DNA of 64,000 nt from Eutreptiella sp. 'Long Island Sound 2002' (lineage: Eukaryota > Euglenozoa > Euglenophyceae > Eutreptiales > Eutreptiaceae). Position 1 is the first letter of the stretch. Every line of letters begins with the position of its first letter. Shown piece by piece: positions 1-12,200 of this stretch. A model generated the notes under the pieces. It ran no database searches, was not told where the DNA came from, and worked only from the letters and a program-made list of their open reading frames with translations. Position numbers and translations under genes: made by a program. The stretch covers positions 42,796,090 to 42,860,089 of the forward strand of contig OZ038382.1 of assembly GCA_964036045.1 (NCBI GenBank). Direction: 5' to 3'.

Positions 1-3000
1 AAGTGTGGTGATACTTGCCGACACAATATCTCAAAATTGAATTCGGGACTTTCTGTCAAGTTATTGCAGCTCCCCCTTCAGCGTTCCGGGAGGGCATTAG
101 AAGAAAATTTAGAAGGGGCATGTTCCATATTTTTGCAAAAAAGTTTCATTTTGGTACGCCACATTTATTGGATTTTCAGGTTGCTGCGTGGTGGTTGGCT
201 AGGCTGTACGCGTGCTTTCGTAAAGTGGCACCTTTCGCCCTACCCGTTGAAGTTTTCGCTCTGGTCCACTGCCACCACACACCCACACTGCCATTGCACC
301 CCCCGCCACCCCTGCGCGCGCGCGCGCTCGCTCGCCTCGTCTCGTCAAGCCAAGGCATGGCTGGCTTGGCTTGGCATGGTATGGTATGGCTTGGTGTGAG
401 AGCCAGGTGCTTTCATCATGAAGTGTGGTGATACTTGCCGACACAATATCTCAAAATTGAATTCGGGACTTTCTGTCAAGTTATTGCAGCTCCCCCTTCA
501 GCGTTCCGGGAAGGCATTAGAAGAAAATTTAGAAGGGGCATGTTCCATATTTTTGCAAAAAAGTTTCATTTTGGTACGCCACATTTATTGGATTTTCACT
601 TTGCTGCGTGGTGGTTGGCTAGGCAGTACGCGTGCTTTCGTAAAGTGGCACCTTTCGCCCTACCCGTTGAAGTTTTCGCTCTGGTCCACTGCCACCACAC
701 ACCCACACTGCCATTGCACCCCCCGCCACCCCCGCGCGCGCGCGCGCTCGCTCGCCTCGTCTCGTCAAGCCAAGGCATGGCTGGCTTGGCTTGGCATGGT
801 ATGGTATGGCTTGGTGTGAGAGCCAGGTGCTTTCATAATGAAGTGTGGTGATACTTGCCGACACAATATCTCAAAATTGAATTCGGGACTTTCTGTCAAG
901 TTATTGCAGCTCCCCCTTCAGCGTTCCGGAAAGGCATTAGAAGAAAATTTAGAAGGGGCATGTTCCATATTTTTGCAAAAAAGTTTCATTTTGGTACGCC
1001 ACATTTATTGGATTTTCAGGTTGCTGCGTGGTGGTTGGCTAGGCTGTACGCGTGCTCTCGTAAAGTGGCACCTTTCGCCCTACCCGTTGAAGTTTTCGCT
1101 CTGGTCCACTGCCACCACACACCCACACTGCCATTGCACCCCCCGCCACCCCCGCGCGCGCGCGCTCGCTCGCCTCGTCTCGTCAAGCCAAGGCATGGCT
1201 GGCTTGGCTTGGCATGGTATGGTATGGCTTGGTGTGAGAGCCAGGTGCTTTCATAATGAAGTGTGGTGATACTTGCCGACACAATATCTCAAAATTGAAT
1301 TCGGGACTTTCTGTCAAGTTATTGCAGCTCCCCCTTCAGCGTTCCGGGAAGGCATTAGAAGAAAATTTAGAAGGGGCATGTTCCATATTTTTGCAAAAAA
1401 GTTTCATTTTGGTATGCCACATTTATTGGATTTTCAGGTTGCTGCGTGGTGGTTGGCTAGGCTGTACGCGTGCTTTCGTAAAGTGGCACCTTTCGCCCTA
1501 CCCGTTGAACTTTTCGCTCTGGTCCACTGCCACCACACACCCACACTGCCATTGCACCCCCCGCCACCCCCGCGCGCGCGCGCTCGCTCGCCTCGTCTCG
1601 TCAAGCCAAGGCATGGCTGGCTTGGCTTGGCATGGTATGGTATGGCTTGGTGTGAGAGCCAGGTGCTTTCATAATGAAGTGTGGTGATACTTGCCGACAC
1701 AATATCTCAAAATTGAATTCGGGACTTTCTGTCAAGTTATTGCAGCTCCCCCTTCAGCGTTCCGGAAAGGCATTAGAAGAAAATTTAGAAGGGGTATGTT
1801 CCATATTTTTGCAAAAAAGTTTCATTTTGGTACGCCACATTTATTGGATTTTCAGGTTGCTGCGTGGTGGTTGGCTAGGCTGTACGCGTGCTTTCGTAAA
1901 GTGGCACCTTTCGCCCTACCCGTTGAAGTTTTCGCTCTGGTCCACTGCCACCACACACCCACACTGCCATTGCACCCCCCGCCACCCCCGCGCGCGCGCG
2001 CTCGCCTGCCTCGTCTCGTCAAGCCAAGGCATGGCTGGCTTGGCTTGGCATGGTATGGTATGGCTTGGTGTGAGAGCCAGGTGCTTTCATAATGAAGTGT
2101 GGTGATACTTGCCGACACAATATCTCAAAATTGGATTCGGGACTTTCTGTCAAGTTATTGCAGCTCCCCCTTCAGCGTTCCGGAAAGGCATTAGAAGAAA
2201 ATTTAGAAGGGGCATGTTCCATATTTTTGCAAAAAAGTTTCATTTTGGTACGCCACATTTATTGGACTTTCAGGTTGCTGCGTGGTGGTTGGCTAGGCTG
2301 TACGCGTGCTTTCGTAAAGTGGCACCTTTCGCCCTACCCGTTGAAGTTTTCGCTCTGGTCCACTGCCACCACACACCCACACTGCCATTGCACCCCCCGC
2401 CACCCCCGCGCGCGCGCGCGCTCGCTCGCCTCGTCTCGTCAAGCCAAGGCATGGCTGGCTTGGCTTGGCATGGTATGGTATGGCTTGGTGTGAGAGCCAG
2501 GTGCTTTCATAATGAAGTGTGGTGATACTTGCCGACACAATATCTCAAAATTGAATTCGGGACTTTCTGTCAAGTTATTGCAGCTCCCCCTTCAGCGTTC
2601 CGGGAAGGCATTAGAAGAAAATTTAGAAGGGGCATGTTCCATATTTTTGCAAAAAAGTTTCATTTTGGTACGCCACATTTATTGGATTTTCAGGTTGCTG
2701 CGTGGTGGTTGGCTAGGCTGTACGCGTGCTTTCGTAAAGTGGCACCTTTCGCCCTACCCGTTGAAGTTTTCGCTCTGGTCCACTGCCACCACACACCCAC
2801 ACTGCCATTGCACCCCCCGCCACCCCCGCGCGCGCGCGCGCTCGCTCGCCTCGTGTCGTCAAGCCAAGGCATGGCTGGCTTGGCTTGGCATGGTATGGTA
2901 TGGCTTGGTGTGAGAGCCAGGTGCTTTCATAATGAAGTGTGGTGATACTTGCCGACACAATATCTCAAAATTGAATTCGGGACTTTCTGTCAAGTTATTG

Positions 3001-5872
3001 CAGCTCCCCCTTCAGCGTTCCGGGAAGGCATTAGAAGAAAATTTAGAAGGGGCATGTTCCATATTTTTGCAAAAAAGTTTCATTTTGGTACGCCACATTT
3101 ATTGGATTTTCAGGTTGCTGCGTGGTGGTTGGCTAGGCTGTACGCGTGCTTCCGTAAAGTGGCACCTTTCGCCCTACCCGTTGAAGTTTTCGCTCTGGTC
3201 CACTGCCACCACACACCCACACTGCCATTGCACCCCCCGCCACCCCCGCGCGCGCGCGCTCGCTCGCCTCGTCTCGTCAAGCCAAGGCATGGCTGGCTTG
3301 GCTTGGCATGGTATGGTATGGCTTGGTGTGAGAGCCAGGTGCTTTCATAATGAAGTGTGGTGATACTTGCCGACACAATATCTCAAAATTGAATTCGGGA
3401 CTTTCTGTCAAGTTATTGCAGCTCCCCCTTCAGCGTTCCGGGAAGGCATTAGAAGAAAATTTAGAAGGGGCATGTTCCATATTTTTGCAAAAAAGTTTCA
3501 TTTTGGTACGCCACATTTATTGGATTTTCAGGTTGCTGCGTGGTGGTTGGCTAGGCTGTACACGTGCTTTCGTAAAGTGGCACCTTTCGCCCTACCCGTT
3601 GAAGTTTTCGCTCTGGTCCACTGCCACCACACACCCACACTGCCATTGCACCCCCCGCCACCCCCGCGCGCGCGCGCTCGCTCGCCTCGTCTCGTCAAGC
3701 CAAGGCATGGCTGGCTTGGCTTGGCATGGTATGGTATGGCTTGGTGTGAGAGCCAGGTGCTTTCATAATGAAGTGTGGTGATACTTGCCGACACAATATC
3801 TCAAAATTGAATTCGGGACTTTCTGTCAAGTTATTGCAGCTCCCCCTTCAGCGTTCCGGGAAGGCATTAGAAGAAAATTTAGAAGGGGCATGTTCCATAT
3901 TTTTGCAAAAAAGTTTCATTTTGGTACGCCACATTTATTGGATTTTCAGGTTGCTGCGTGGTGGTTGGCTAGGCTGTACGCGTGCTTTCGTAAAGTGGCA
4001 CCTTTCGCCCTACCCGTTGAAGTTTTCGCTCTGGTCCACTGCCACCACACACCCACACTGCCATTGCACCCCCCGCCACCCCCGCGCGCGCGCGCGCTCG
4101 CTCGCCTCGTCTCGTCAAGCCAAGGCATGGCTGGCTTGGCTTGGCATGGTATGGTATGGCTTGGTGTGAGAGCCAGGTGCTTTCATAATGAAGTGTGGTG
4201 ATACTTGCCGACACAATATCTCAAAATTGAATTCGGGACTTTCTGTCAAGTTATTGCAGCTCCCCCTTCAGCGTTCCGGGAAGGCATTAGAAGAAAATTT
4301 AGAAGGGGCATGTTCCATATTTTTGCAAAAAAGTTTCATTTTGGTACGCCACATTTATTGGATTTTCAGGTTGCTGCGTGGTGGTTGGCTAGGCTGTACG
4401 CGTGCTTTCGTAAAGTGGCACCTTTCGCCCTACCCGTTGAAGTTTTCGCTCTGGTCCACTGCCACCACACACCCACACTGCCATTGCACCCCCCGCCACC
4501 CCCGCGCGCGCGCGCGCGCTCGCTCGCCTCGTCTCGTCAAGCCAAGGCATGGCTGGCTTGGCTTGGCATGGTATGGTATGGCTTGGTGTGAGAGCCAGGT
4601 GCTTTCATAATGAAGTGTGGTGATACTTGCCGACACAATATCTCAAAATTGAATTCGGGACTTTCTGTCAAGTTATTGCAGCTCCCCCTTCAGCGTTCCG
4701 GGAAGGCATTAGAAGAAAATTTAGAAGGGGCGTGTTCCATATTTTTGCAAAAAAGTTTCATTTTGGTACGCCACATTTATTGGATTTTCAGGTTGCTGCG
4801 TGGTGGTTGGCTAGGCTGTACGCGTGCTTTCGTAAAGTGGCACCTTTCGCCCTACCCGTTGAAGTTTTCGCTCTGGTCCACTGCCACCACACACCCACAC
4901 TGCCATTGCACCCCCCGCCACCCCCGCGCGCGCGCGCTCGCTCGCCTCGTCTCGTCAAGCCAAGGCATGGCTGGCTTGGCTTGGCATGGTATGGTATGGC
5001 TTGGTGTGAGAGCCAGGTGCTTTCATAATGAAGTGTGGTGATACTTGCCGACACAATATCTCAAAATTGAATTCGGGACTTTCTGTCAAGTTGTTGCAGC
5101 TCCCCCTTCAGCGTTCCGGGAAGGCATTAGAAGAAAATTTAGAAGGGGCATGTTCCATATTTTTGCAAAAAAGTTTCATTTTGGTACGCCACATTTATTG
5201 GATTTTCAGGTTGCTGCGTGGTGGTTGGCTAGGCTGTACGCGTGCTTTCGTAAAGTGGCACCTTTCGCCCTACCCGTTGAAGTTTTCGCTCTGGTCCACT
5301 GCCACCACACACCCACACTGCCATTGCACCCCCCGCCACCCCCCCGCGCGCGCGCGCGCTCGCTCGCCTCGTCTCGTCAAGCCAAGGCATGGCTGGCTTG
5401 GCTTGGCATGGTATGGTATGGCTTGGTGTGAGAGCCAGGTGCTTTCATAATGAAGTGTGGTGATACTTGCCGACACAATATCTCAAAATTGAATTCGGGA
5501 CTTTCTGTCAAGTTATTGCAGCTCCCCCTTCAGCGTTCCGGGAAGGCATTAGAAGAAAATTTAGAAGGGGCATGTTCCATATTTTTTAAAAAAAGTTTCA
5601 TTTTGGTACGCCACATTTATTGGATTTTCAGGTTGCTGCGTGGTGGTTGGCTAGGCTGTACGCGTGCTTTCGTAAAGTGGCACCTTTCGCCCTACCCGTT
5701 GAAGTTTTCGCTCTGGTCCACTGCCACCACACACCCACACTGCCATTGCACCCCCCGCCACCCCCGCGCGCGCGCGCGCTCGCTCGCCTCGTCTCGTCAA
5801 GCCAAGGCATGGCTGGCTTGGCTTGGCATGGTATGGTATGGCTTGGTGTGAGAGCCAGGTGCTTTCATAATG
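1..5872. repeat. Monomers 1-14, irregular left region
   Basis: Starts: 1, 421, 841, 1259, 1677, 2095, 2515, 2935, 3353, 3771, 4191, 4613, 5031, 5453. Lengths are 420, 420, 418, 418, 418, 420, 420, 418, 418, 420, 422, 418, 422, 420. No clear block repeat is visible. Monomers 3, 5 and 6 share CCGGAAAGG instead of CCGGGAAGG. Monomer 1 carries CGGGAGGGC and ends CATCATG, both rare. Monomer 2 has private changes near 599-600 and 625. Monomer 9 has TACACGTG and monomer 14 has TA in place of GC in the palindrome. Nothing other than satellite is present. Confidence 0.93.
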
Positions 5873-5910
5873 AAGTGTGGTGATACTTGCCGACACAATA
5901 TCTCAAAATT

Positions 5911-5916
5911 GAATTC
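5911..5916. other. EcoRI site present once per monomer
   Basis: GAATTC lies at unit 39-44 in nearly every monomer. Two clear losses are monomer 6 (starts 2095, reads GGATTC) and monomer 60 (starts 24755, reads GATTTC). Genomic digestion should give a ladder of about 418-422 bp with rare doublets. Confidence 0.9.
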
Positions 5917-6001
5917 GGGACTTTCTGTCAAGTTATTGCAGCTCCCCCTTCAGCGTTCCGGGAAGGCATTAGAAGAAAATTTAGAAGGGGCATGTTCCAT
6001 A

Positions 6002-6013
6002 TTTTTGCAAAAA
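6002..6013. other. T5GCA5 palindrome in the AT-rich half
   Basis: TTTTTGCAAAAA is a perfect 12-bp palindrome at unit 130-141, within an AT-rich stretch (unit 95-180). Adjacent T and A tracts of this kind tend to bend DNA; any role in nucleosome or protein placement is inference. It is altered in several right-hand monomers (A137C, A140T, A140G, an extra A) and in monomer 14, where the central GC became TA near 5587-5588. Confidence 0.7.
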
Positions 6014-6138
6014 AGTTTCATTTTGGTACGCCACATTTATTGGATTTTCAGGTTGCTGCGTGGTGGTTGGCTAGGCTGTACGCGTGCTTTCGTAAAGTGG
6101 CACCTTTCGCCCTACCCGTTGAAGTTTTCGCTCTGGTC

Positions 6139-6185
6139 CACTGCCACCACACACCCACACTGCCATTGCACCCCCCGCCACCCCC
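6139..6185. other. C-rich tract preceding the GC run
   Basis: Unit 267-313 is almost purine-free on this strand apart from short CA and TG steps. It ends in runs of six and five C separated by GCCA. The last C run varies from 4 to 8 in different monomers, for example 8 in monomer 31 (12583-13003) and 7 in monomers 23, 30, 34 and 36. The complementary strand is G-rich. Confidence 0.8.
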
Positions 6186-6197
6186 GCGCGCGCGCGC
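6186..6197. repeat. (GC)6 microsatellite inside the monomer
   Basis: An alternating GC tract of 12 bases here, 14 in most 420-bp copies and 16 in monomers 11, 25, 71 and 77. It is the main source of length polymorphism. Alternating GC of this length is a classic Z-DNA-forming sequence; formation in vivo is not shown. Confidence 0.9.
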
Positions 6198-6216
6198 TCG
6201 CTCGCCTCGTCTCGTC
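6197..6216. other. TCG-rich tract
   Basis: Unit 325-344 reads CTCGCTCGCCTCGTCTCGTC, two TCGC steps followed by two CTCGT steps. It looks like a decayed short tandem repeat. T at unit 326 becomes C in the subfamily between about 30.2 and 38.1 kb, giving CGCCCGCTCG. Confidence 0.75.
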
Positions 6217-6223
6217 AAGCCAA

Positions 6224-6267
6224 GGCATGGCTGGCTTGGCTTGGCATGGTATGGTATGGCTTGGTGT
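6224..6267 (+). repeat. GG-spaced pentamer tract (GGYWT-like)
   Basis: Unit 352-395 consists of GG dinucleotides separated by 2-3 bases, mainly GGCAT, GGCTT and GGTAT, about nine in a row, ending GGTGT. It resembles an internal pentamer minisatellite. The spacing would allow two-tetrad G-quadruplexes on this strand. Monomer 121 (50340-50757) has a small local rearrangement here, reading GGCGGGTTATGG. Confidence 0.8.
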
Positions 6268-7546
6268 GAGAGCCAGGTGCTTTCATAATGAAGTGTGGTG
6301 ATACTTGCCGACACAATATCTCAAAATTGAATTCGGGACTTTCTGTCAAGTTATTGCAGCTCCCCCTTCAGCGTTCCGGGAGGGCATTAGAAGAAAATTT
6401 AGAAGGGGCATGTTCCATATTTTTGCAAAAAAGTTTCATTTTGGTACGCCACATTTATTGGATTTTCAGGTTGCTGCGTGGTGGTTGGCTAGGCTGTACG
6501 CGTGCTTTCGTAAAGTGGCACCTTTCGCCCTACCCGTTGAAGTTTTCGCTCTGGTCCACTGCCACCACACACCCACACTGCCATTGCACCCCCCGCCACC
6601 CCCGCGCGCGCGCGCTCGCTCGCCTCGTCTCGTCAAGCCAAGGCATGGCTGGCTTGGCTTGGCATGGTATGGTATGGCTTGGTGTGAGAGCCAGGTGCTT
6701 TCATAATGAAGTGTGGTGATACTTGCCGACACAATATCTCAAAATTGAATTCGGGACTTTCTGTCAAGTTATTGCAGCTCCCCCTTCAGCGTTCCGGGAA
6801 GGCATTAGAAGAAAATTTAGAAGGGGCATGTTCCATATTTTTGCAAAAAAGTTTCATTTTGGTACGCCACATTTATTGGATTTTCAGGTTGCTGCGTGGT
6901 GGTTGGCTAGGCTGTACGCGTGCTTTCGTAAAGTGGCACCTTTCGCCCTACCCGTTGAAGTTTTCGCTCTGGTCCACTGCCACCACACACCCACACTGCC
7001 ATTGCACCCCCCGCCACCCCCGCGCGCGCGCGCGCTCGCTCGCCTCGTCTCGTCAAGCCAAGGCATGGCTGGCTTGGCTTGGCATGGTATGGTATGGCTT
7101 GGTGTGAGAGCCAGGTGCTTTCATAATGAAGTGTGGTGATACTTGCCGACACAATATCTCAAAATTGAATTCGGGACTTTCTGTCAAGTTATTGCAGCTC
7201 CCCCTTCAGCGTTCCGGGAAGGCATTAGAAGAAAATTTAGAAGGGGCATGTTCCATATTTTTGCAAAAAAGTTTCATTTTGGTACGCCACATTTATTGGA
7301 TTTTCAGGTTGCTGCGTGGTGGTTGGCTAGGCTGTACGCGTGCTTTCGTAAAGTGGCACCTTTCGCCCTACCCGTTGAAGTTTTCGCTCTGGTCCACTGC
7401 CACCACACACCCACACTGCCATTGCACCCCCCGCCACCCCCGCGCGCGCGCGCTCGCTCGCCTCGTCTCGTCAAGCCAAGGCATGGCTGGCTTGGCTTGG
7501 CATGGTATGGTATGGCTTGGTGTGAGAGCCAGGTGCTTTCATAATG

Positions 7547-9220
7547 AAGTGTGGTGATACTTGCCGACACAATATCTCAAAATTGAATTCGGGACTTTCT
7601 GTCAAGTTATTGCAGCTCCCCCTTCAGCGTTCCGGGAAGGCATTAGAAGAAAATTTAGAAGGGGCATGTTCCATATTTTTGCAAAAAAGTTTCATTTTGG
7701 TACGCCACATTTATTGGATTTTCAGGTTGCTGCGTGGTGGTTGGCTAGGCTGTACGCGTGCTTTCGTAAAGTGGCACCTTTCGCCCTACCCGTTGAAGTT
7801 TTCGCTCTGGTCCACTGCCACCACACACCCACACTGCCATTGCACCCCCCGCCACCCCCGCGCGCGCGCGCTCGCTCGCCTCGTCTCGTCAAGCCAAGGC
7901 ATGGCTGGCTTGGCTTGGCATGGTATGGTATGGCTTGGTGTGAGAGCCAGGTGCTTTCATAATGAAGTGTGGTGATACTTGCCGACACAATATCTCAAAA
8001 TTGAATTCGGGACTTTCTGTCAAGTTATTGCAGCTCCCCCTTCAGCGTTCCGGGAGGGCATTAGAAGAAAATTTAGAAGGGGCATGTTCCATATTTTTGC
8101 AAAAAAGTTTCATTTTGGTACGCCACATTTATTGGATTTTCAGGTTGCTGCGTGGTGGTTGGCTAGGCTGTACGCGTGCTTTCGTAAAGTGGCACCTTTC
8201 GCCCTACCCGTTGAAGTTTTCGCTCTGGTCCACTGCCACCACACACCCACACTGCCATTGCACCCCCCGCCACCCCCGCGCGCGCGCGCTCGCTCGCCTC
8301 GTCTCGTCAAGCCAAGGCATGGCTGGCTTGGCTTGGCATGGTATGGTATGGCTTGGTGTGAGAGCCAGGTGCTTTCATAATGAAGTGTGGTGATACTTGC
8401 CGACACAATATCTCAAAATTGAATTCGGGACTTTCTGTCAAGTTATTGCAGCTCCCCCTTCAGCGTTCCGGGAAGGCATTAGAAGAAAATTTAGAAGGGG
8501 CATGTTCCATATTTTTGCAAAAAAGTTTCATTTTGGTACGCCACATTTATTGGATTTTCAGGTTGCTGCGTGGTGGTTGGCTAGGCTGTACGCGTGCTTT
8601 CGTAAAGTGGCACCTTTCGCCCTACCCGTTGAAGTTTTCGCTCTGGTCCACTGCCACCACACACCCACACTGCCATTGCACCCCCCGCCACCCCCGCGCG
8701 CGCGCGCGCTCGCTCGCCTCGTCTCGTCAAGCCAAGGCATGGCTGGCTTGGCTTGGCATGGTATGGTATGGCTTGGTGTGAGAGCCAGGTGCTTTCATAA
8801 TGAAGTGTGGTGATACTTGCCGACACAATATCTCAAAATTGAATTCGGGACTTTCTGTCAAGTTATTGCAGCTCCCCCTTCAGCGTTCCGGGAAGGCATT
8901 AGAAGAAAATTTAGAAGGGGCATGTTCCATATTTTTGCAAAAAAGTTTCATTTTGGTACGCCACATTTATTGGATTTTCAGGTTGCTGCGTGGTGGTTGG
9001 CTAGGCTGTACGCGTGCTTTCGTAAAGTGGCACCTTTCGCCCTACCCGTTGAAGTTTTCGCTCTGGTCCACTGCCACCACACACCCACACTGCCATTGCA
9101 CCCCCCGCCACCCCCGCGCGCGCGCGCTCGCTCGCCTCGTCTCGTCAAGCCAAGGCATGGCTGGCTTGGCTTGGCATGGTATGGTATGGCTTGGTGTGAG
9201 AGCCAGGTGCTTTCATAATG
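7547..9220. repeat. 4-monomer block, copy 2 (units 19-22)
   Basis: Starts: 7547, 7965, 8383, 8803; lengths 418, 418, 420, 418, total 1674 bp, matching 5873-7546. The second monomer again carries CGGGAGGGC. I saw no difference between the two copies, which suggests a recent tandem duplication of four monomers. Confidence 0.8.
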
Positions 9221-12200
9221 AAGTGTGGTGATACTTGCCGACACAATATCTCAAAATTGAATTCGGGACTTTCTGTCAAGTTATTGCAGCTCCCCCTTCA
9301 GCGTTCCGGGAAGGCATTAGAAGAAAATTTAGAAGGGGCATGTTCCATATTTTTGCAAAAAAGTTTCATTTTGGTACGCCACATTTATTGGATTTTCAGG
9401 TTGCTGCGTGGTGGTTGGCTAGGCTGTACGCGTGCTTTCGTAAAGTGGCACCTTTCGCCCTACCCGTTGAAGTTTTCGCTCTGGTCCACTGCCACCACAC
9501 ACCCACACTGCCATTGCACCCCCCGCCACCCCCCCGCGCGCGCGCGCTCGCTCGCCTCGTCTCGTCAAGCCAAGGCATGGCTGGCTTGGCTTGGCATGGT
9601 ATGGTATGGCTTGGTGTGAGAGCCAGGTGCTTTCATAATGAAGTGTGGTGATACTTGCCGACACAATATCTCAAAATTGAATTCGGACCTTTCTGTCAAG
9701 TTATTGCAGCTCCCCCTTCAGCGTTCCGGGAAGGCATTAGAAGAAAATTTAGAAGGGGCATGTTCCATATTTTTGCAAAAAAGTTTCATTTTGGTACGCC
9801 ACATTTATTGGATTTTCAGGTTGCTGCGTGGTGGTTGGCTAGGCTGTACGCGTGCTTTCGTAAAGTGGCACCTTTCGCCCTACCCGTTGAAGTTTTCGCT
9901 CTGGTCCACTGCCACCACACACCCACACTGCCATTGCACCCCCCGCCACCCCCCCGCGCGCGCGCGCGCTCGCGCGCCTCGTCTCGTCAAGCCAAGGCAT
10001 GGCTGGCTTGGCTTGGCATGGTATGGTATGGCTTGGTGTGAGAGCCAGGTGCTTTCATAATGAAGTGTGGTGATACTTGCCGACACAATATCTCAAAATT
10101 GAATTCGGGACTTTCTGTCAAGTTATTGCAGCTCCCCCTTCAGCTTTCCGGGAAGGCATTAGAAGAAAATTTAGAAGGGGCATGTTCCATATTTTTGCAA
10201 AAAAGTTTCATTTTGGTACGCCACATCTATTGGATTTTCAGGTTGCTGCGTGGTGGTTGGCTAGGCTGTACGCGTGCTTTCGTAAAGTGGCACCTTTCGC
10301 CCTACCCGTTGAAGTTTTCGCTCTGGTCCACTGCCACCACACACCCACACTGCCATTGCACCCCCCGCCACCCCCGCGCGCGCGCGCGCGCTCGCTCGCC
10401 TCGTCTCGTCAAGCCAAGGCATGGCTGGCTTGGCTTGGCATGGTATGGTATGGCTTGGTGTGAGAGCCAGGTGCTTTCATAATGAAGTGTGGTGATACTT
10501 GCCGACACAATATCTCAAAATTGAATTCGGGACTTTCTGTCAAGTTATTGCAGCTCCCCCTTCAGCATTCTGGGAAGGCATTAGAAGAAAATTTAGAAGG
10601 GGCATGTTCCATATTTTTGCAAAAAAGTTTCATTTTGGTACGCCACATTTATTGGATTTTCAGGTTGCTGCGTGGTGGTTGGCTAGGCTGTACGCGTGCT
10701 TTCGTAAAGTGGCACCTTTCGCCCTACCCGTTGAAGTTTTCGCTCTGGTCCACTGCCACCACACACCCACACTGCCATTGCACCCCCCGCCACCCCCGCG
10801 CGCGCGCGCGCTCGCTCGCCTCGTCTCGTCAAGCCAAGGCATGGCTGGCTTGGCTTGGCATGGTATGGTATGGCTTGGTGTGAGAGCCAGGTTGTTTCAT
10901 AATGAAGTGTGGTGATACTTGCCGACACAATATCTCAAAATGGAATTCGGGACTTTCTGTCAAGTTATTGCAGCTCCCCCTTCAGCGTTCCGGGAAGGCA
11001 TTAGAAGAAAATTTAGAAGGGGCATGTTCCATATTTTTGCAAAAAAGTTTCATTTTGGTACGCCACATTTATTGGATTTTCAGGTTGCTGCGTGGTGGTT
11101 GGCTAGGCTGTACGCGTGCTTTCGTAAAGTGGCACCTTTCGCCCTACCCGTTGAAGTTTTCGCTCTGGTCCACTGCCACCACACACCCACACTGCCATTG
11201 CACCCCCCGCCACCCCCGCGCGCGCGCGCTCGCTCGCCTCGTCTCGTCAAGCCAAGGCATGGCTGGCTTGGCTTGGCATGGTATGGTATGGCTTGGTGTG
11301 AGAGCCAGGTGCTTTCATAATGAAGTGTGGTGATACTTGCCGACACAATATCTCAAAATTGAATTCGGGACTTTCTGTCAAGTTATTGCAGCTCCCCCTT
11401 CAGCGTTCCGGGAAGGCATTAGAAGAAAATTTAGAAGGGGCATGTTCCATATTTTTGCAAAAAAATTTCATTTTGGTACGCCACATTTATTGGATTTTCA
11501 GGTTGCTGCGTGGTGGTTGGCTAGGCTGTACGCGTGCTTTCGTAAAGTGGCACCTTTCGCCCTACCCGTTGAAGTTTTCGCTCTGGTCCACTGCCACCAC
11601 ACACCCACACTGCCATTGCACCCCCCGCCACCCCCGCGCGCGCGCGCGCTCGCTCGCCTCGTCTCGTCAAGCCAAGGCATGGCTGGCTTGGCTTGGCATG
11701 GTATGGTATGGCTTGGTGTGAGAGCCAGGTGCTTTCATAATGAAGTGTGGTGATACTTGCCGACACAATATCTCAAAGGTGAATTCGGGACTTTCTGTCA
11801 AGTTATTGCAGCTCCCCCCTCAGCGTTCCGGGAAGGCATTAGAAGAAAATTTAGAAGGGGCATGTTCCATATTTTTGCAAAAAAGTTTCATTTTGGTACG
11901 CCACATTTATTGGATTTTCAGGTTGCTGCGTGGTGGTTGGCTAGGCTGTACGCGTGCTTTCGTAAAGTGGCACCTTTCGCCCTACCCGTTGAAGTTTTCG
12001 CTCTGGTCCACTGCCACCACACACCCACACTGCCATTGCACCCCCTGCCACCCCCGCTCGCGCGCGCGCTCGCTCGCCTCGTCTCGTCAAGCCAAGGCAT
12101 GGCTGGCTTGGCTTGGCATGGTATGGTATGGCTTGGTGTGAGAGCCAGGTGCTTTCATAATGAAGTGTGGTGATACTTGCCGACACAATATCTCAAAATT

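Larger units (their letters stand above)
5873..6290. repeat. Representative consensus monomer (unit 15, 418 bp)
   Basis: This copy carries the majority base at every position I compared and serves as the reference for unit positions. It begins AAGTGTGGTGATACTTGCCG and ends GGTGCTTTCATAATG. The left half (unit 1-200) is AT-rich and the right half (unit 201-418) is GC-rich and rich in CpG. Sub-elements are: an EcoRI site at unit 39-44, a T5GCA5 palindrome at 130-141, an MluI site at 208-213, a C-rich tract at 267-313, (GC)6 at 314-325, a TCG-rich tract at 325-344 and a GG-spaced tract at 352-395. No half-monomer similarity is evident, so it does not look like an old dimer. Confidence 0.95.
5873..7546. 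repeat. 4-monomer block, copy 1 (units 15-18)
   Basis: Starts: 5873, 6291, 6709, 7129; lengths 418, 418, 420, 418, total 1674 bp. The second monomer carries the rare CGGGAGGGC (A92G); the other three look like consensus apart from (GC)7 in the third. The next 1674 bp repeat this order of lengths and variants. Confidence 0.8.

Noticed and set aside
1-5872. Higher-order block in the leftmost 14 monomers
   Set aside because: Shared variants (CCGGAAAGG in units 3, 5 and 6) and lengths do not repeat with a consistent period.
5911-5967. CENP-B box
   Set aside because: I compared the CGGG-containing segments at unit 31-46 and 78-92 with the NTTCGNNNNANNCGGGN pattern; neither has TTCG at the required distance.
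6186-6216. Rho-independent terminator or hairpin regulator
   Set aside because: The GC tract is self-complementary but has no following T run and recurs in every monomer of a eukaryote-like satellite, so a terminator reading has no support.
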